Of a DNA stretch of 64,000 bases, positions 27,161-36,506 are shown piece after piece. The DNA comes from Thermophilibacter mediterraneus (GTDB lineage Bacteria; Actinomycetota; Coriobacteriia; Coriobacteriales; Atopobiaceae), in assembly GCF_900119385.1 (NCBI RefSeq), contig NZ_FPKO01000009.1:1201405-1265404 (forward strand), read 5' to 3'. The translations under genes were made by a program, and so were the position numbers. The notes below the pieces were generated by a model. It was not told the DNA's origin, made no database searches, and saw nothing but the letters and a program-made list of their open reading frames with translations. The stretch's first letter is position 1, and each line of letters begins with the position of its first letter.

Positions 27161-28441
27161 ATGGCACTTGAAAACCGCGAAGGTATCGAGTCCCCCCTCG
27201 ACAAGATGGGCGCGGCCATTGACAGCGCCAAGCAGACGGTGACGGAATGCGCCAACAATACATGGAATGAAATTACCTCAAACGACGCGATATCCATGAG
27301 CATAAAAGCAATGCAGGATATTGCTGATGACGCATGGTCAACATGCTCGCCGCTTCTTGAGCAGGCAGGCGATATCGCCACCAAGGGTGCCAAAAATGTC
27401 GCCTACATCAGTGGTCGCGTCGGGCTGGGAGCCGCTGACCTCGTTGAGGATGCCTATATCGGTATCCGCTCGAACATCGAGTTCGTCACAACTGGAGAAG
27501 ACGCTGCCGTTGAATCCGCCCAAACCGGTCTTATAGACAATGCGGTGGACGCATGGAACGACTACATGCAGGTCGACGATCAGGTTCGTGATATTGGAGA
27601 TATGGCGCAGACAACTGGGCGATTCGCCGCAGAGGCGGCCGTAGGCACGGCAGCCGTTATTACTTCGACACCGTTAGCCGTAGCATCAGGAGCAGCTCTT
27701 GTAGCAAGCGAAATGGGCAAAACGCTCGAAGCCAATACCGAAGATGGCGAAATCTCCACTGGAGATATTGTCGAGCAGATAGCAGCAGGCGGCCTCACTG
27801 CAGCCACCCTTGCAGGAGGCAGACTATTGAGCAACTCTCTCCTGCCAAAAGGAGGGGCAAAAGAGCTAGGGAAGGCCGGTCAACTTGTAGATGATGCCGG
27901 CAATATCATTGACGATGTCGACAGCTTGGCTCCAAGGAAAAGCTACTTCGTCGACGGCACAAAATGTTCAACGGATGATCTTGGTAAGGTGTATAGGGTT
28001 GGTGATGACCTGGTGCCGGACACCACCTATGAGATAAATGGATATCGGTACACAACCGACTCGAAGGGCCGAATCACATCGGCAGAGGGAACGCTTCGCT
28101 TAAAAGCGCATGACGATCGCCTGTCGATACGCGACACCTTAGAGAAAATTGGAAAGGGTTTCCAACAGGCCTTCGATGAGCGCGGCCACTTGATTGGTGA
28201 CAGATTTGATGGCTCTGCCGGCATGGAAAACATCATTGCTATGAACGGAACGGTCAACCGAGGAGCATATGCGAATATCGAAAGGAAATGCGCGGATGCT
28301 CTCAAACAAGGGAAGGACGTGTTTTACAGAGTCGAACCCGTATATGACGGATCATCACATAGACCTACAGCATTTGCCGTAACAGATATCATAGATGGGG
28401 AAGAAACCGTCACGTTTCTCCGCAACATCGCGAAAGGCTAA
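27161..28441 (+). CDS. Polymorphic-toxin-like protein with DNA/RNA non-specific nuclease domain
   Basis: In the 426-residue protein, residues 1-150 are helical. Residues 155-230 are Ala/Gly-rich and hydrophobic (AAVGTAAVITSTPLAVASGA), a possible membrane or translocation segment. Residues about 290-420 match the C-terminal nuclease of YeeF-type toxins (EndoNS_2): ERGHLIGDRF (His343), GMENIIAMNGTVNRGAY and RPTAFAV. There is no LXG or WXG motif and no signal peptide. Its start abuts the HerA stop with no gap. It should cut DNA or RNA when free of the immunity protein. Confidence 0.75.
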   Translation: MALENREGIESPLDKMGAAIDSAKQTVTECANNTWNEITSNDAISMSIKAMQDIADDAWSTCSPLLEQAGDIATKGAKNVAYISGRVGLGAADLVEDAYIGIRSNIEFVTTGEDAAVESAQTGLIDNAVDAWNDYMQVDDQVRDIGDMAQTTGRFAAEAAVGTAAVITSTPLAVASGAALVASEMGKTLEANTEDGEISTGDIVEQIAAGGLTAATLAGGRLLSNSLLPKGGAKELGKAGQLVDDAGNIIDDVDSLAPRKSYFVDGTKCSTDDLGKVYRVGDDLVPDTTYEINGYRYTTDSKGRITSAEGTLRLKAHDDRLSIRDTLEKIGKGFQQAFDERGHLIGDRFDGSAGMENIIAMNGTVNRGAYANIERKCADALKQGKDVFYRVEPVYDGSSHRPTAFAVTDIIDGEETVTFLRNIAKG

Positions 28442-28443
28442 TC

Positions 28444-28836
28444 ATGAGCGAGCAAACTATGTTTCCCGGAATCGTCTCCGTTCTCGAGCATACCCTTCCC
28501 GATGGCTGGAACACCGTTATCTTTTACGCAGAGTATTCCGACGATGCCTTCTCCATTGAGTATTATGTAAAGATGCAGCGGTTGGACAATTTTATCAAAT
28601 GTTTCAGTATTCCGGGAATTGAGAGAGCTGCCCTCCTCAATGACTTCCTTGAGATCGATGAGGTCATCTCCGCGGAAAGAGAGTCGCTCGACCAGTCCAA
28701 GCGCTGGAGTTCCATGACACTCGTCCTCCAGGCAAGCGGGAAGTTCCGAGTCGACTACGGATATGATAATTCGGACGAATCTCCTTACTTGAAAAAGCAG
28801 GAGTGGAAGAAGAAGTACCTTGGAGTCTCCAGCTGA
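28444..28836 (+). CDS. YezG-like (DUF600) immunity protein
   Basis: The 130-residue acidic protein fits the YezG/DUF600 immunity pattern: a first strand pair (TVIFYAEYSDDAFSIEYYV), then WSSMTLVLQASGKFRVDYGY and the ending KKQEWKKKYLG. YezG proteins bind and block YeeF-type nucleases, the same class as the toxin directly upstream. It starts 2 nt after the toxin stop, with AAAGG in the toxin's last codons. This pairing strengthens both calls. Confidence 0.7.
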   Translation: MSEQTMFPGIVSVLEHTLPDGWNTVIFYAEYSDDAFSIEYYVKMQRLDNFIKCFSIPGIERAALLNDFLEIDEVISAERESLDQSKRWSSMTLVLQASGKFRVDYGYDNSDESPYLKKQEWKKKYLGVSS

Positions 28837-29544
28837 CCTGCCCCGCTTTGCCGTTGCATACTACATATAAAGCACCGCGCACTTCGCGATGGCGTTTCGG
28901 CTGACGCGGAGCCTACGGGCAGTCTTGGCCCTCGGCACGCCCGGCGCCCATCGACCATATATTATCCCTGTGTCCAGGGCACAACCCTCGCGATTAATCT
29001 GCTCTTTTTTCAGTGCTCGCAACTGCCCAGAAGCCGATGACCACTCAGACCCGTTCCTAGCGAACATCAACACGCGCACGGCTCGGACCCGTCTCGCCCT
29101 GCGCACAGCGAGCGATACGTACGGCCCCGCCCGCCGCTCCGGCTGTGTATTGCGCCGCGGCTCGGGTCAGCCGGCTCCGCTTTCGTATTGCTCCCGGCTC
29201 AGGCCAGCCGGCTACGCCGTCTGCCCTTCGCATCGGTCGCACACTCCGGCTGCGCCGTCTGCCCCTCGCACCGCGCGCATACACATCCTCCGCTCTGGGC
29301 GGCGCCTGACGGAAGTCTTACGTCGCGCAAGGCGGGGCGGGCCCTCGCTGCGGCGCGCACTCCGCTTCGGCGGACGGGCTGCTGCGTTTCCGTGCTCGCC
29401 CACGGGTGGTGGTGGGGTGTGGCATCCGCTCGCGACCCTCTCTGCGGGCGCCTGGGAGCGTCTCGGGCCCCCGGGGGGTGTCTCTATGGTTTTGTCAAGC
29501 CTTGAGCCCGCGACCTCTCGGCATGCTGGCGCCGGCCCCGCTGG
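28837..29544. other. Junkyard of IS fragments and GC-rich imperfect repeats
   Basis: No intact gene. A piece of IS21 transposase lies at 28880-28990 (reverse strand). At about 29130-29290 related units recur: CAGCCGGCT twice and GCGCCGTCTGCCC/ACGCCGTCTGCCC. Near 29485 TGGTTTTGTCAAGCCTTGAGC resembles the end of the IS21 element that starts at 30034. Together this looks like a site hit repeatedly by insertion and deletion. Confidence 0.5.
28880..28990 (-). pseudogene. Fragment of IS21 IstA N-terminus
   Basis: Read on the reverse strand, it gives GVPRAKTARRLRVSRNAIAK, close to GVPRAEIARRLRVSRNTVAK at the start of the IstA gene ending at 34744. The DNA similarity extends through the CATCGACC(A/G)TATAT segment and CCAGGG. 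It stops soon after, so only about 35 codons of the helix-turn-helix region survive. Confidence 0.7.
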
Positions 29545-30033
29545 TGTGTTTGATAGCCTCGAAGTTGCAGGTTTGAGCGTCGGAAAGTTTCGGGTCTGAG
29601 CACGAAATTCTTTCGGCTTTGAGCATGGGCACGCCGACCATCCGCAGTCGGCCCGACAATGTCGTTGCTTCGGTTTACGACGTGGGGAGGGCCAGAGAGG
29701 AATGATCGGCGTGGACAAGATAGAGGATATACGCAAAAGGGCCAGGGGCGGCGAGCCAATCGCCGCGATCGCGAGGGCGGTCGGCGTGTCGGAGCCGACG
29801 GCCAGGAAGCACGCCAGGATGGAGGACCTGTCGCCCGAGCCCCCGAGGCGGCACGAGCCTGAGAGCGAGCTGCTCGCGCCCTACGAGGAGACAATCGACT
29901 CCTGGCTCGACGACGACTGCAGGAACTGGCGCAAGCAGCGCCACACGGCGACGAGGGTCTACGTGAGGCTCCGCGACGAGGAGGGCTACGCGGGCAGCTA
30001 CTCCACCGTGCAGCGCTACGTCAAGCGCCGCCG
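29545..30033 (+). mobile_element. Truncated IS21-type element (left end plus istA start)
   Basis: It begins TGTGTTTGATA, the same end as the IS21 element at 34847, and shares internal end repeats (CTTTCGG, GAGCATGGGCACGCCGAC). It keeps the first 110 codons of istA and is cut off at about 30033, where another IS21 element starts. The rest is not found after 38887, so it was lost by deletion. Confidence 0.75.
29702..30032 (+). pseudogene. Truncated IS21 transposase IstA (N-terminal 110 codons)
   Basis: It starts MIGVDKIEDIRKRARGG, like the intact copy at 35004. The helix-turn-helix part ends at QRYVKRRR, after which the frame runs 14 codons into foreign sequence. The DDE catalytic core is missing, so it is non-functional. 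Confidence 0.85.
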
Positions 30034-30118
30034 TGTGTTTTGTCAACTAGATTTGAGCAAAATGAGCACCGGAATCTGAGCAGCCTGCGCACGCGACGTG
30101 CGCAGGCTTTTTGAGCGC

Positions 30119-30811
30119 CTACCCCTCCTGCATGAGGGCGTGCCTCACTCGGTAGGACTCGCCCCGGAACTGGACCAGCCGCCCGTGGTGGACGATGCGG
30201 TCGATGACGGCGGCCGCCATCTGGTCGTCGCCGAACACCGAGCCCCAGCGGCTGAACTCGAGGTTGGTCGTGATCACCACGCCCTGCCTCTCGTAGGCGT
30301 CCGCGAAGACCTGGAACAGCAGCCTCGCCCCGTCCGGGTCCAGCGGCAGGAACCCGAGCTCGTCGACCACGAGCAGCCTCGCCCGCCCGATCTGGGAGGC
30401 CTCCCTGTCCAGGCGGCCCTCGTCGCGCGCCCGCCTGAGGCGCGCGACGAGCGAGGAGGCCGCGAGGAAGCGGGCCTCCATGCGCCTGTCGCACGCCAGC
30501 CGGCACAGCGCGCTCGCCATGTGGGTCTTGCCCGTGCCGACGTCGCCCATCAGCACGAGGTCCTCGCGGCGGTCCAGGAACGAGAGCGAGAGCAGGTCCT
30601 CGCGGCCGAGCCCCTCGGGCCACGACACCGCCGACCAGTCGTACCCGTCGAAGGTCTTGGGCGCCGGCAGCCCGCAGCGCCGAAGCAGGGAGGCGCGCTT
30701 GGAGGCGTCGCGGCTCGCGGCCTCGGCCTCGAGGTAGCGGGCGAGGTACTCGACCTGCCTCGGGCCGCCGGCCTCCACGACCCTGCGCGCGAGCTCCCCG
30801 CTAGCGGGCAT
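30119..30811 (-). CDS. istB: IS21 helper ATPase IstB (outer element)
   Basis: The 230-residue AAA+ ATPase has Walker A GDVGTGKT and Walker B LLVVDELGFLP, then VITTNLEFSRWG and the C-terminal HHGRLVQFRGESYR, all standard for IstB. It regulates target choice by IstA. It overlaps the istA fragment stop by 11 nt. The gene is intact but its istA partner is split, so the element cannot move by itself. Confidence 0.92.
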   Translation of the reverse strand: MPASGELARRVVEAGGPRQVEYLARYLEAEAASRDASKRASLLRRCGLPAPKTFDGYDWSAVSWPEGLGREDLLSLSFLDRREDLVLMGDVGTGKTHMASALCRLACDRRMEARFLAASSLVARLRRARDEGRLDREASQIGRARLLVVDELGFLPLDPDGARLLFQVFADAYERQGVVITTNLEFSRWGSVFGDDQMAAAVIDRIVHHGRLVQFRGESYRVRHALMQEG

Positions 30812-30928
30812 CGGCCTCGCCTCCCCTCAGGAAGCCGTCGCAGGCGGACAGGTCGGCCCCGCCCTCCCCGCCGAGCGCGCCGGAGGCGATCCGCCTGGCG
30901 AGCACGTCGACCGTGGCGTCGTCGGGCA
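30801..30928 (-). pseudogene. C-terminal piece of the outer istA
   Basis: This is the last 40 codons of the istA whose first 453 codons end at 33386. Removing the inserted element at 30929-33385 and one copy of the 8-bp duplication restores a continuous 492-codon frame, reading ...GRVPD then DATVDVLARR... The join keeps frame exactly. Confidence 0.88.
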
Positions 30929-31013
30929 TGTCTGTGTCAACGATAATTTGCCCTGATTCACAATCCGTCCGGGACACCTTCACGACGGGGAAATCCCCAG
31001 CTTCACGATTCCG

Positions 31014-31754
31014 CTACGACGACCGCATCAGTGCGTGTCGGAGCCTGTAGCTTTCGCCCTCGAAGACGACGAGCTGCCCGTGGTGCGCGACCCGGTCGAT
31101 GATCGCGGCTGCCATCTGGTCGTCGGTCAGCACCGCTCCCCACCTGGAGAAGTCCACGTTGGTCGTTATGGCCAGCGACCGCCTCTCGTAGCTCGCGTCG
31201 ATCGCCTGGAAGAGGAGGCGCGCGCCGTCCCGGTCGACCGGGACGTAGCCGAACTCGTCGAGCAGGATCAGGTCGGTCCTCTCCAGGGACCTCATGAGCT
31301 TTCTCGCCGTGCCGTCCCTCTTCGCCTCCGAGAGGAGCGTCGCCGGCTCCGTCGTCGTGAAGTAGCGCACCCTCATTCCCATGGAGCACGCGACCGTCCC
31401 CATCGCGACGAGCATGTGCGTCTTCCCGGTCCCGACCGGGCCGAACAGGACGAGGTTCTGGGCCTTCCTCACGAACGCGCACGTCGTCACGTCCTCCCGG
31501 GACAGCCTGGGCGGCAGCCTCACTGCCGACCAGTCGTACCCCTCGAAGGTCTTCGGGACCGGGAAGTTCGCGCGCTTGAGCAGGCGCCTCCTCCTGTTCG
31601 AGTCGCGGAAGGCGAGCTCGGCCTCCAGCATCCTGGAGATCGCCCCCTTCTCGACGTCCGAGTAGTTCTCCACGACGTCGCCCATGGTGTGGTTGGAGAG
31701 CATCACGGCCCTCCCGCAGGCCCTGAGCCTGGCGTCCGAGGCGGAGTCCGCCAT
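31014..31754 (-). CDS. istB: IS21 helper ATPase IstB (intact element)
   Basis: This IstB has 246 residues, with Walker A GPVGTGKT, Walker B ILLDEFGYVP and AITTNVDFSRWG. The start lies 1 nt after the istA stop. It is divergent from the outer element's istB in sequence, so it is a different IS21 subtype. Confidence 0.92.
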   Translation of the reverse strand: MADSASDARLRACGRAVMLSNHTMGDVVENYSDVEKGAISRMLEAELAFRDSNRRRRLLKRANFPVPKTFEGYDWSAVRLPPRLSREDVTTCAFVRKAQNLVLFGPVGTGKTHMLVAMGTVACSMGMRVRYFTTTEPATLLSEAKRDGTARKLMRSLERTDLILLDEFGYVPVDRDGARLLFQAIDASYERRSLAITTNVDFSRWGAVLTDDQMAAAIIDRVAHHGQLVVFEGESYRLRHALMRSS

Positions 31755-31755
31755 G

Positions 31756-33210
31756 CTACACCGCCTCCTTCCCGAGGAACGCGCGGTCGTACTCGGAGAG
31801 GTCCGGTCCCGGGTCGGGCCCGGAGACGCCGGAGAGCAGCCTCAGGGAGAGGACGCGGAGGTCGCTGCGGCTGAAGTCGCCGCCACGCCTCACGAGCTCG
31901 AGCATCGACTCGCCCGCGGCCTCGATCCCCTCCTCCCCGGCGACCTCCGAGAGCATCGTCACGCTCCTCGACAGCGACGCCCTGTCGAGCCCGTCCAGGT
32001 ACTCGACCACCCCGGCGGGCAGCGCCGAGCGCACGCGGGACTCGCGCCAGGCCCCAGGCCGCCGGCCAAGGAGCCCGAGCTCCGCCACGGGGTCGACGTC
32101 GACCGTGACGCCCCCGCCGAACCTCCTGCGGTACCTGGCGACGAGCTCGCCCGTCCCCTGGCTGACGATCGTCACCTCGTGGGCGCCGAGACCGACCGCG
32201 ACGTCGGCGCCCGCGAGCTCGGGCCCGGCGCCGTAGGAGTGGGTGCCCACGGTGACCTCGCCCCACTTGTCGCACGGTCTCACGAGCCAGGTCACGCAGG
32301 AGAACGGCCTGGAGGGCAGGGGGCGGAGGGCGGCGCGGTCCGACTCGAAGAGCTCGCCCCACGTGCCGTCCCTCCTCCAGTGTCCCCTCTCGCCGAAGCC
32401 GTCTGCCACCCCGAGGAGGGACTCGTCGTGCTCCCGCAGGTCGCCGACGCGGGGGACGGGGACGAATACGTTGGAGCGCACGAAGGCGACCTTGCGCTCG
32501 ACGTGACCCTTCTCGTGCCCCGCGTCGGGGCTGCAGAACCTCGCCTCGAAGCCGTAGTGGAGCCTGAACCTGCGGAAGAGCTCGGCCTCCCTCACCTCGT
32601 CGAGGACCCGGCGCCCCGCCCAGGCCGCGTTGTCGAACACGACGACGGGAGGGACTCCCCCTATGTGGCGAAAGACGTCGGCGAGGCCCTGACACACGCA
32701 CTCCGACGCGCGCCCTCGGAACACCTGGAACCACGACATGCTGGAGTGCGGGAACGAGACCACGAGGAACAGCATCCGCTCCCTGCCGTCCGCGGTGTCG
32801 AAGTCGGCCTCGCCGAAGTCGGCCTGCGCGGTTCCGGGGGACCACTCGAGGTCGAGGAAGCCCTCGGGGGCTCGGCCCCTCATCTCGAGCTTCCTGTCGT
32901 GGACGTACTTCTGGACCAGGGTGTACCCGCCGTCGTAGCCGGCGCGGCGGAGCTCGGCGAGGATCTTCCTCGCGGTGTGGCGCTGCTTCCTCCAGACGTG
33001 CCTGTCGGCCTCCAGTATGGAGTCGATCGTCGGCTTGTACGGATCCAGCTTCGACGGCCCCGGGACGACGCCGGCGGGAGGCTCGGGCGAGAAGTCGACC
33101 TCGTCGAGGAACTTTCTGACCGTCTTCCTGTCGTGCCCCGTCCTGCGGGCTATCTCGGATATGCAGTACCCCTCCGACCACAGCCTTCGTATATCATCGA
33201 TTTGCGGCAT
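31756..33210 (-). CDS. istA: IS21 transposase IstA (intact element)
   Basis: Transposase of about 484 residues with an N-terminal helix-turn-helix (ISEIARRTGHDRKTVRKFL), the DDE core (GTAQADFGEADF, VVVFDNAAWAG, GHEKGHVERKVAF) and a C-terminal beta domain. All three acidic positions seem present. ATG 33210 lies 9 nt after GGAGAGG; ATG 33219 or 33261 are alternatives. Confidence 0.92.
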   Translation of the reverse strand: MPQIDDIRRLWSEGYCISEIARRTGHDRKTVRKFLDEVDFSPEPPAGVVPGPSKLDPYKPTIDSILEADRHVWRKQRHTARKILAELRRAGYDGGYTLVQKYVHDRKLEMRGRAPEGFLDLEWSPGTAQADFGEADFDTADGRERMLFLVVSFPHSSMSWFQVFRGRASECVCQGLADVFRHIGGVPPVVVFDNAAWAGRRVLDEVREAELFRRFRLHYGFEARFCSPDAGHEKGHVERKVAFVRSNVFVPVPRVGDLREHDESLLGVADGFGERGHWRRDGTWGELFESDRAALRPLPSRPFSCVTWLVRPCDKWGEVTVGTHSYGAGPELAGADVAVGLGAHEVTIVSQGTGELVARYRRRFGGGVTVDVDPVAELGLLGRRPGAWRESRVRSALPAGVVEYLDGLDRASLSRSVTMLSEVAGEEGIEAAGESMLELVRRGGDFSRSDLRVLSLRLLSGVSGPDPGPDLSEYDRAFLGKEAV

Positions 33211-33373
33211 GCCCGGCATCCTCTCCACGACCCTTCTCCTCATCGCTGGCTTGGACCCCAACGACTCGAGGGTAGGTCGTCTCTAGGTTGTTCGGCATGC
33301 CGTCACTAACAAACTGGGGAATTCCCCGCCGTGATTCCGGGGCAGAGCCCCTGTGAATCCGGCCATTTATAGG

Positions 33374-34744
33374 CTATCTCAGACAGTCGGGCACGCGCCC
33401 GCCCTCGACGACGCGCAGCGCGGCCCGGCACGCCGCGCCGAGGCCCGACGCGGCGCTCGCGCGCGCCATGGACCCGGGCGTCTGCCTGCGGCCGGCGGCG
33501 CCCGTGCGGTCGATGCCCTCGACCAGCCCCTCGGGCATGTCCCGCCGTATCGTGGACTCGCCGAACGCGCGCGGCCTGGCGACGATCGCCGGGACGAGCG
33601 ACAGCGGGTTGCGCACGGCGGGCCCGGCGCCGTAGGCCCTCGGGAGCACGGCCACCCTGCGCCCGCGGTCGGCGACGATCTCGACCGAGCCGGGGCGCAT
33701 CCCGACGAGCAGCTCCCCTCCGTGCCACGCCGGGCCGGCGACGCACTCGCGGCCGTCGACCTCGACGTAGCCGCGCTTGTCCGCCCTGGCCCGCACCCAC
33801 CGCACCGCGTCGAACGCGGCGCCGGGCAGCGCGCGCATCTCGGCGAGGTCCTCGCGCAGGGCCTCCGCCGACGCCCGGCCGTCGCGGCACCCCGCAGCGG
33901 CGTTCAGGCGCGCGCACCCCTCCGCCAGCAGGGCGCTCGGCTCGGCGAGCGACCCGACCCCGGGCACCGGCACGAGGAGGTTGCGCCTCAGGTAGCCGAC
34001 CGCGCTCCCCGCCGACCCCTTCTCGTTGCCCGAGTAGGGGCTGCGGTACCTCGACTCGACGCGGTAGTGCCCCCTGAGCAGGGAGAGCGGCCCGGACTCC
34101 GTCACCTCGCCGCGGACCATCCTGCCCGCCTCGGTCGCGTTGTCCAGGACCAGCACCCTCGGGGCGCGGCCCCAGCGCGAGAAGATCGCCGCGAGCCCCG
34201 CGCACAGGCACTCCGACCTCTGAGACCCCGGCGCGAAGCACTGCCTGTCGTTGGAGTGGGGAGGGGTCGCCACCAGCAGCTCGGGGGCAAGCCCCTCGCC
34301 CGCGACGACGGCGCGGAAGTTGCCGAAGTCCGCCTGGCAGGTGCCCGGGGCCCACTCGAGCTCCAGGTAGCCCTCGCCCGCGCCGGCCGAGCGCGCGAGC
34401 CCCCGCTCGCGCACGAAGCGCTGGACGGTCGAGTAGGAGCCGGCGTAGCCCCTCTCCTCGACCAGCCGGTCGTAGATCCTCCTGGCGGTGTGGCGCTGCT
34501 TGCGCGGCGCGCCGAGGTCGGCCTCCAGGACCGACTCGACCCACCCCGCGTGCTCGCCGAGCGCGGGCCTCTCGCGCCGCGCCGGCACGGGGGCGGCAGG
34601 CGACATGTCCTCCATGTCGGCATACTTCGCGACGGTGTTGCGGCTGACGCGGAGCCTGCGGGCGATCTCGGCCCTCGGCACCCCGTCGGCGTCCATCGAC
34701 CGTATATCATTCCTTGTGTCCAGGGGCACGGTCATCTCCTCCAT
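33374..34744 (-). pseudogene. N-terminal 453 codons of the outer istA
   Basis: Helix-turn-helix ARRLRVSRNTVAK, then the DDE core with GTCQADFGNF, LVLDNATEAG and SGNEKGSAGS. Codons up to 33386 are genuine; the last four codons (33374-33385) belong to the inserted element. The Glu after GNEKGS, where a VEN or VER triplet is usual, appears as AGS, so the catalytic Glu assignment is uncertain. The remaining C-terminus is at 30801-30928. Confidence 0.88.
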
Positions 34745-35003
34745 CCTTCCCGGGCGGCCTCGCCAAAGTGCCCGCCCGGGACAACCCTACGGCGAGGGCC
34801 GCGCCCCTGGTCCAGGGGGCGCGGCCCTCGTGCTGAAGCTGCTCATTGTGTTTGATAACGTCTGACTTGCGGATTTAATCACCCGGAACTTTCGGGAATG
34901 ATCACGAAAAACTTTCGGGTTTGGGCATGGGCACGCCGACCACCCCCGGCGGGCCTACCGTTGTCGATGCTTCGGTATTCGACGAGGGGAGGCCGGGAAG
35001 GAA

Positions 35004-36506
35004 ATGATCGGCGTGGACAAGATTGACGATATCAGAAGGCTCGGGAGGAGCGGCGCGAGCGTCGCCTCGATAGCCCGGGACACCGGGGTCTCCGAGCCCA
35101 CAGTGAGGAAGTACCTGAGGGAGCCGGACCTCTCCGAGAGGCCGCCGGCGGTCGGGAGGACGCCCGAGTCGCCGCTGCTGGAGCCCTTCGCGGAGACGAT
35201 CGACTCGTGGCTGCGCGAGGACAGGCGCTGCTGGCACAAGCAGCGCCACACCGCGAGGAAGGTCTTCGACCGGCTGGTCGCGGAGGAGGGGTTCAGGGGG
35301 TCGTACTCGACGGTCCAGAGGTACGTGAGGCGCAGGCGCGGGGAGCTCGCCGCCGAGCTCGACGCCCGCGAGGCGCAGGGATTCCTGCTGCTCGACTGGG
35401 CGCCCGGCGAGTGCCAGGTCGACTTCGGGCAGGCGGACTTCCGCGTGCGCGGCGTCGTCACGCGGGGCCACTTCCTCGTGGTGGAATTCCCGCACTCCAA
35501 CGTCGGGCTCGCGCAGGTCTTCTGGGGCGAGACGGCCGAGTGCGTCTGCCAGGGGCTGCGCGACGTCTTCGAGTTCCTCGGGGGCGTGCCGCTGCGGGCC
35601 GTCTTCGACAACGCCACCGAGGTCGGCCGCAGGGTCGGAGCCGAGATCAGGACCTCGGAGCTCTTCCGCCGCTTCGCCGCGCACTACGGGCTCGACTACA
35701 GCTTCACCAACCCCCACTCCGGCAACGAGAAGGGATCCGTGGAGAACAAGGTCGGGACGCTCAGGAGGAACCTCTTCGTGCCGATGCCGCAGGTGTGGGA
35801 CGTCAGGTCGTACAACGAGCGGCTACTCGGGACGTGCCTGGAACTCTCGGACGGCAAGCCGCACTACCGCAAGGGCGCGAGCGAGTCCGAGCTCTTCGGG
35901 GACGACCGCGCCGCGCTCTCGCCGCTGCCCGCGGCGCCGTTCGCGTGCGTGACGTGGCTCACTCGGAAGTGCGACAAGCAGGGCTCGTTCAAGGCAGGCG
36001 GCGAGCACCGCTACTCGGCGGGCCCCGCCAACGCGTCGCGCGAGGTCGCCGTCGCGATGGGCGCCTTCGACGTCACGGTCGTCGGCGCCGGCGGCGAGGT
36101 CGTCGCCGAGTATATCCGCGAGTGGGGCGACGCGCCGACCGACTCCGCCGACCCCACGCTGCAGCTGAGGCTGCTCTGCGTGCGCCCCGGCGGCTGGCGC
36201 GACAGCGTGGTCAGGCGGTCCCTCCCGGGGGACCTCGTCGCCTTCCTCGACTCGGAGGCGCCCGCCGACCTCGGCGCGGACCTCAGGGCGCTGCGCGACG
36301 TGAGCGCCAGGCGGGGCTGGGCCGCCACCGTGGAGGGCGCGCTGAGGTCGCTCGGGGCCACGGGCGGCGTCGACGCCGCCACCCTCGAGCTCGCCGCCGC
36401 CAGGGCGGCCGCCGGCGACGCGCTCGTCGAGTACGACGAGCCGGTCGACCTCGCGGGGTACGACCGGGCCTTCGAGCTGCTGGAGGGGGGCGCCGCAAGT
36501 GCCTAG
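35004..36506 (+). CDS. istA: IS21 transposase IstA
   Basis: The 500-residue transposase has an intact helix-turn-helix (SIARDTGVSEPTVRKYL) and DDE core (GECQVDFGQADF, AVFDNATEVG, SGNEKGSVENKVG). It should be active in strand transfer, but its istB partner is disrupted. The start follows GGGAAGGAA. The istB start GTG lies inside its last codons (8-nt overlap). Confidence 0.92.
   Translation: MIGVDKIDDIRRLGRSGASVASIARDTGVSEPTVRKYLREPDLSERPPAVGRTPESPLLEPFAETIDSWLREDRRCWHKQRHTARKVFDRLVAEEGFRGSYSTVQRYVRRRRGELAAELDAREAQGFLLLDWAPGECQVDFGQADFRVRGVVTRGHFLVVEFPHSNVGLAQVFWGETAECVCQGLRDVFEFLGGVPLRAVFDNATEVGRRVGAEIRTSELFRRFAAHYGLDYSFTNPHSGNEKGSVENKVGTLRRNLFVPMPQVWDVRSYNERLLGTCLELSDGKPHYRKGASESELFGDDRAALSPLPAAPFACVTWLTRKCDKQGSFKAGGEHRYSAGPANASREVAVAMGAFDVTVVGAGGEVVAEYIREWGDAPTDSADPTLQLRLLCVRPGGWRDSVVRRSLPGDLVAFLDSEAPADLGADLRALRDVSARRGWAATVEGALRSLGATGGVDAATLELAAARAAAGDALVEYDEPVDLAGYDRAFELLEGGAASA

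Larger units (their letters stand above)
30929..33385 (-). mobile_element. Intact IS21-type element inserted in istA
   Basis: The element is 2457 bp long. It has imperfect terminal repeats of about 34 bp: left TGTCTGTGTCAACGATAAT, right (reverse) TGTCTGAGATAGCCTATAA, both continuing to GGATTCACA or TGATTCACA. It is flanked by an 8-bp direct duplication GTCGGGCA (30921-30928 and 33386-33393), typical of IS21 transposition. It carries full istA and istB. Confidence 0.93.

Noticed and set aside
30098-33309. Forward frames over the IS21 genes (30098-30946, 31684-33309, 33353-34855)
   Set aside because: Antisense shadows of istA and istB.
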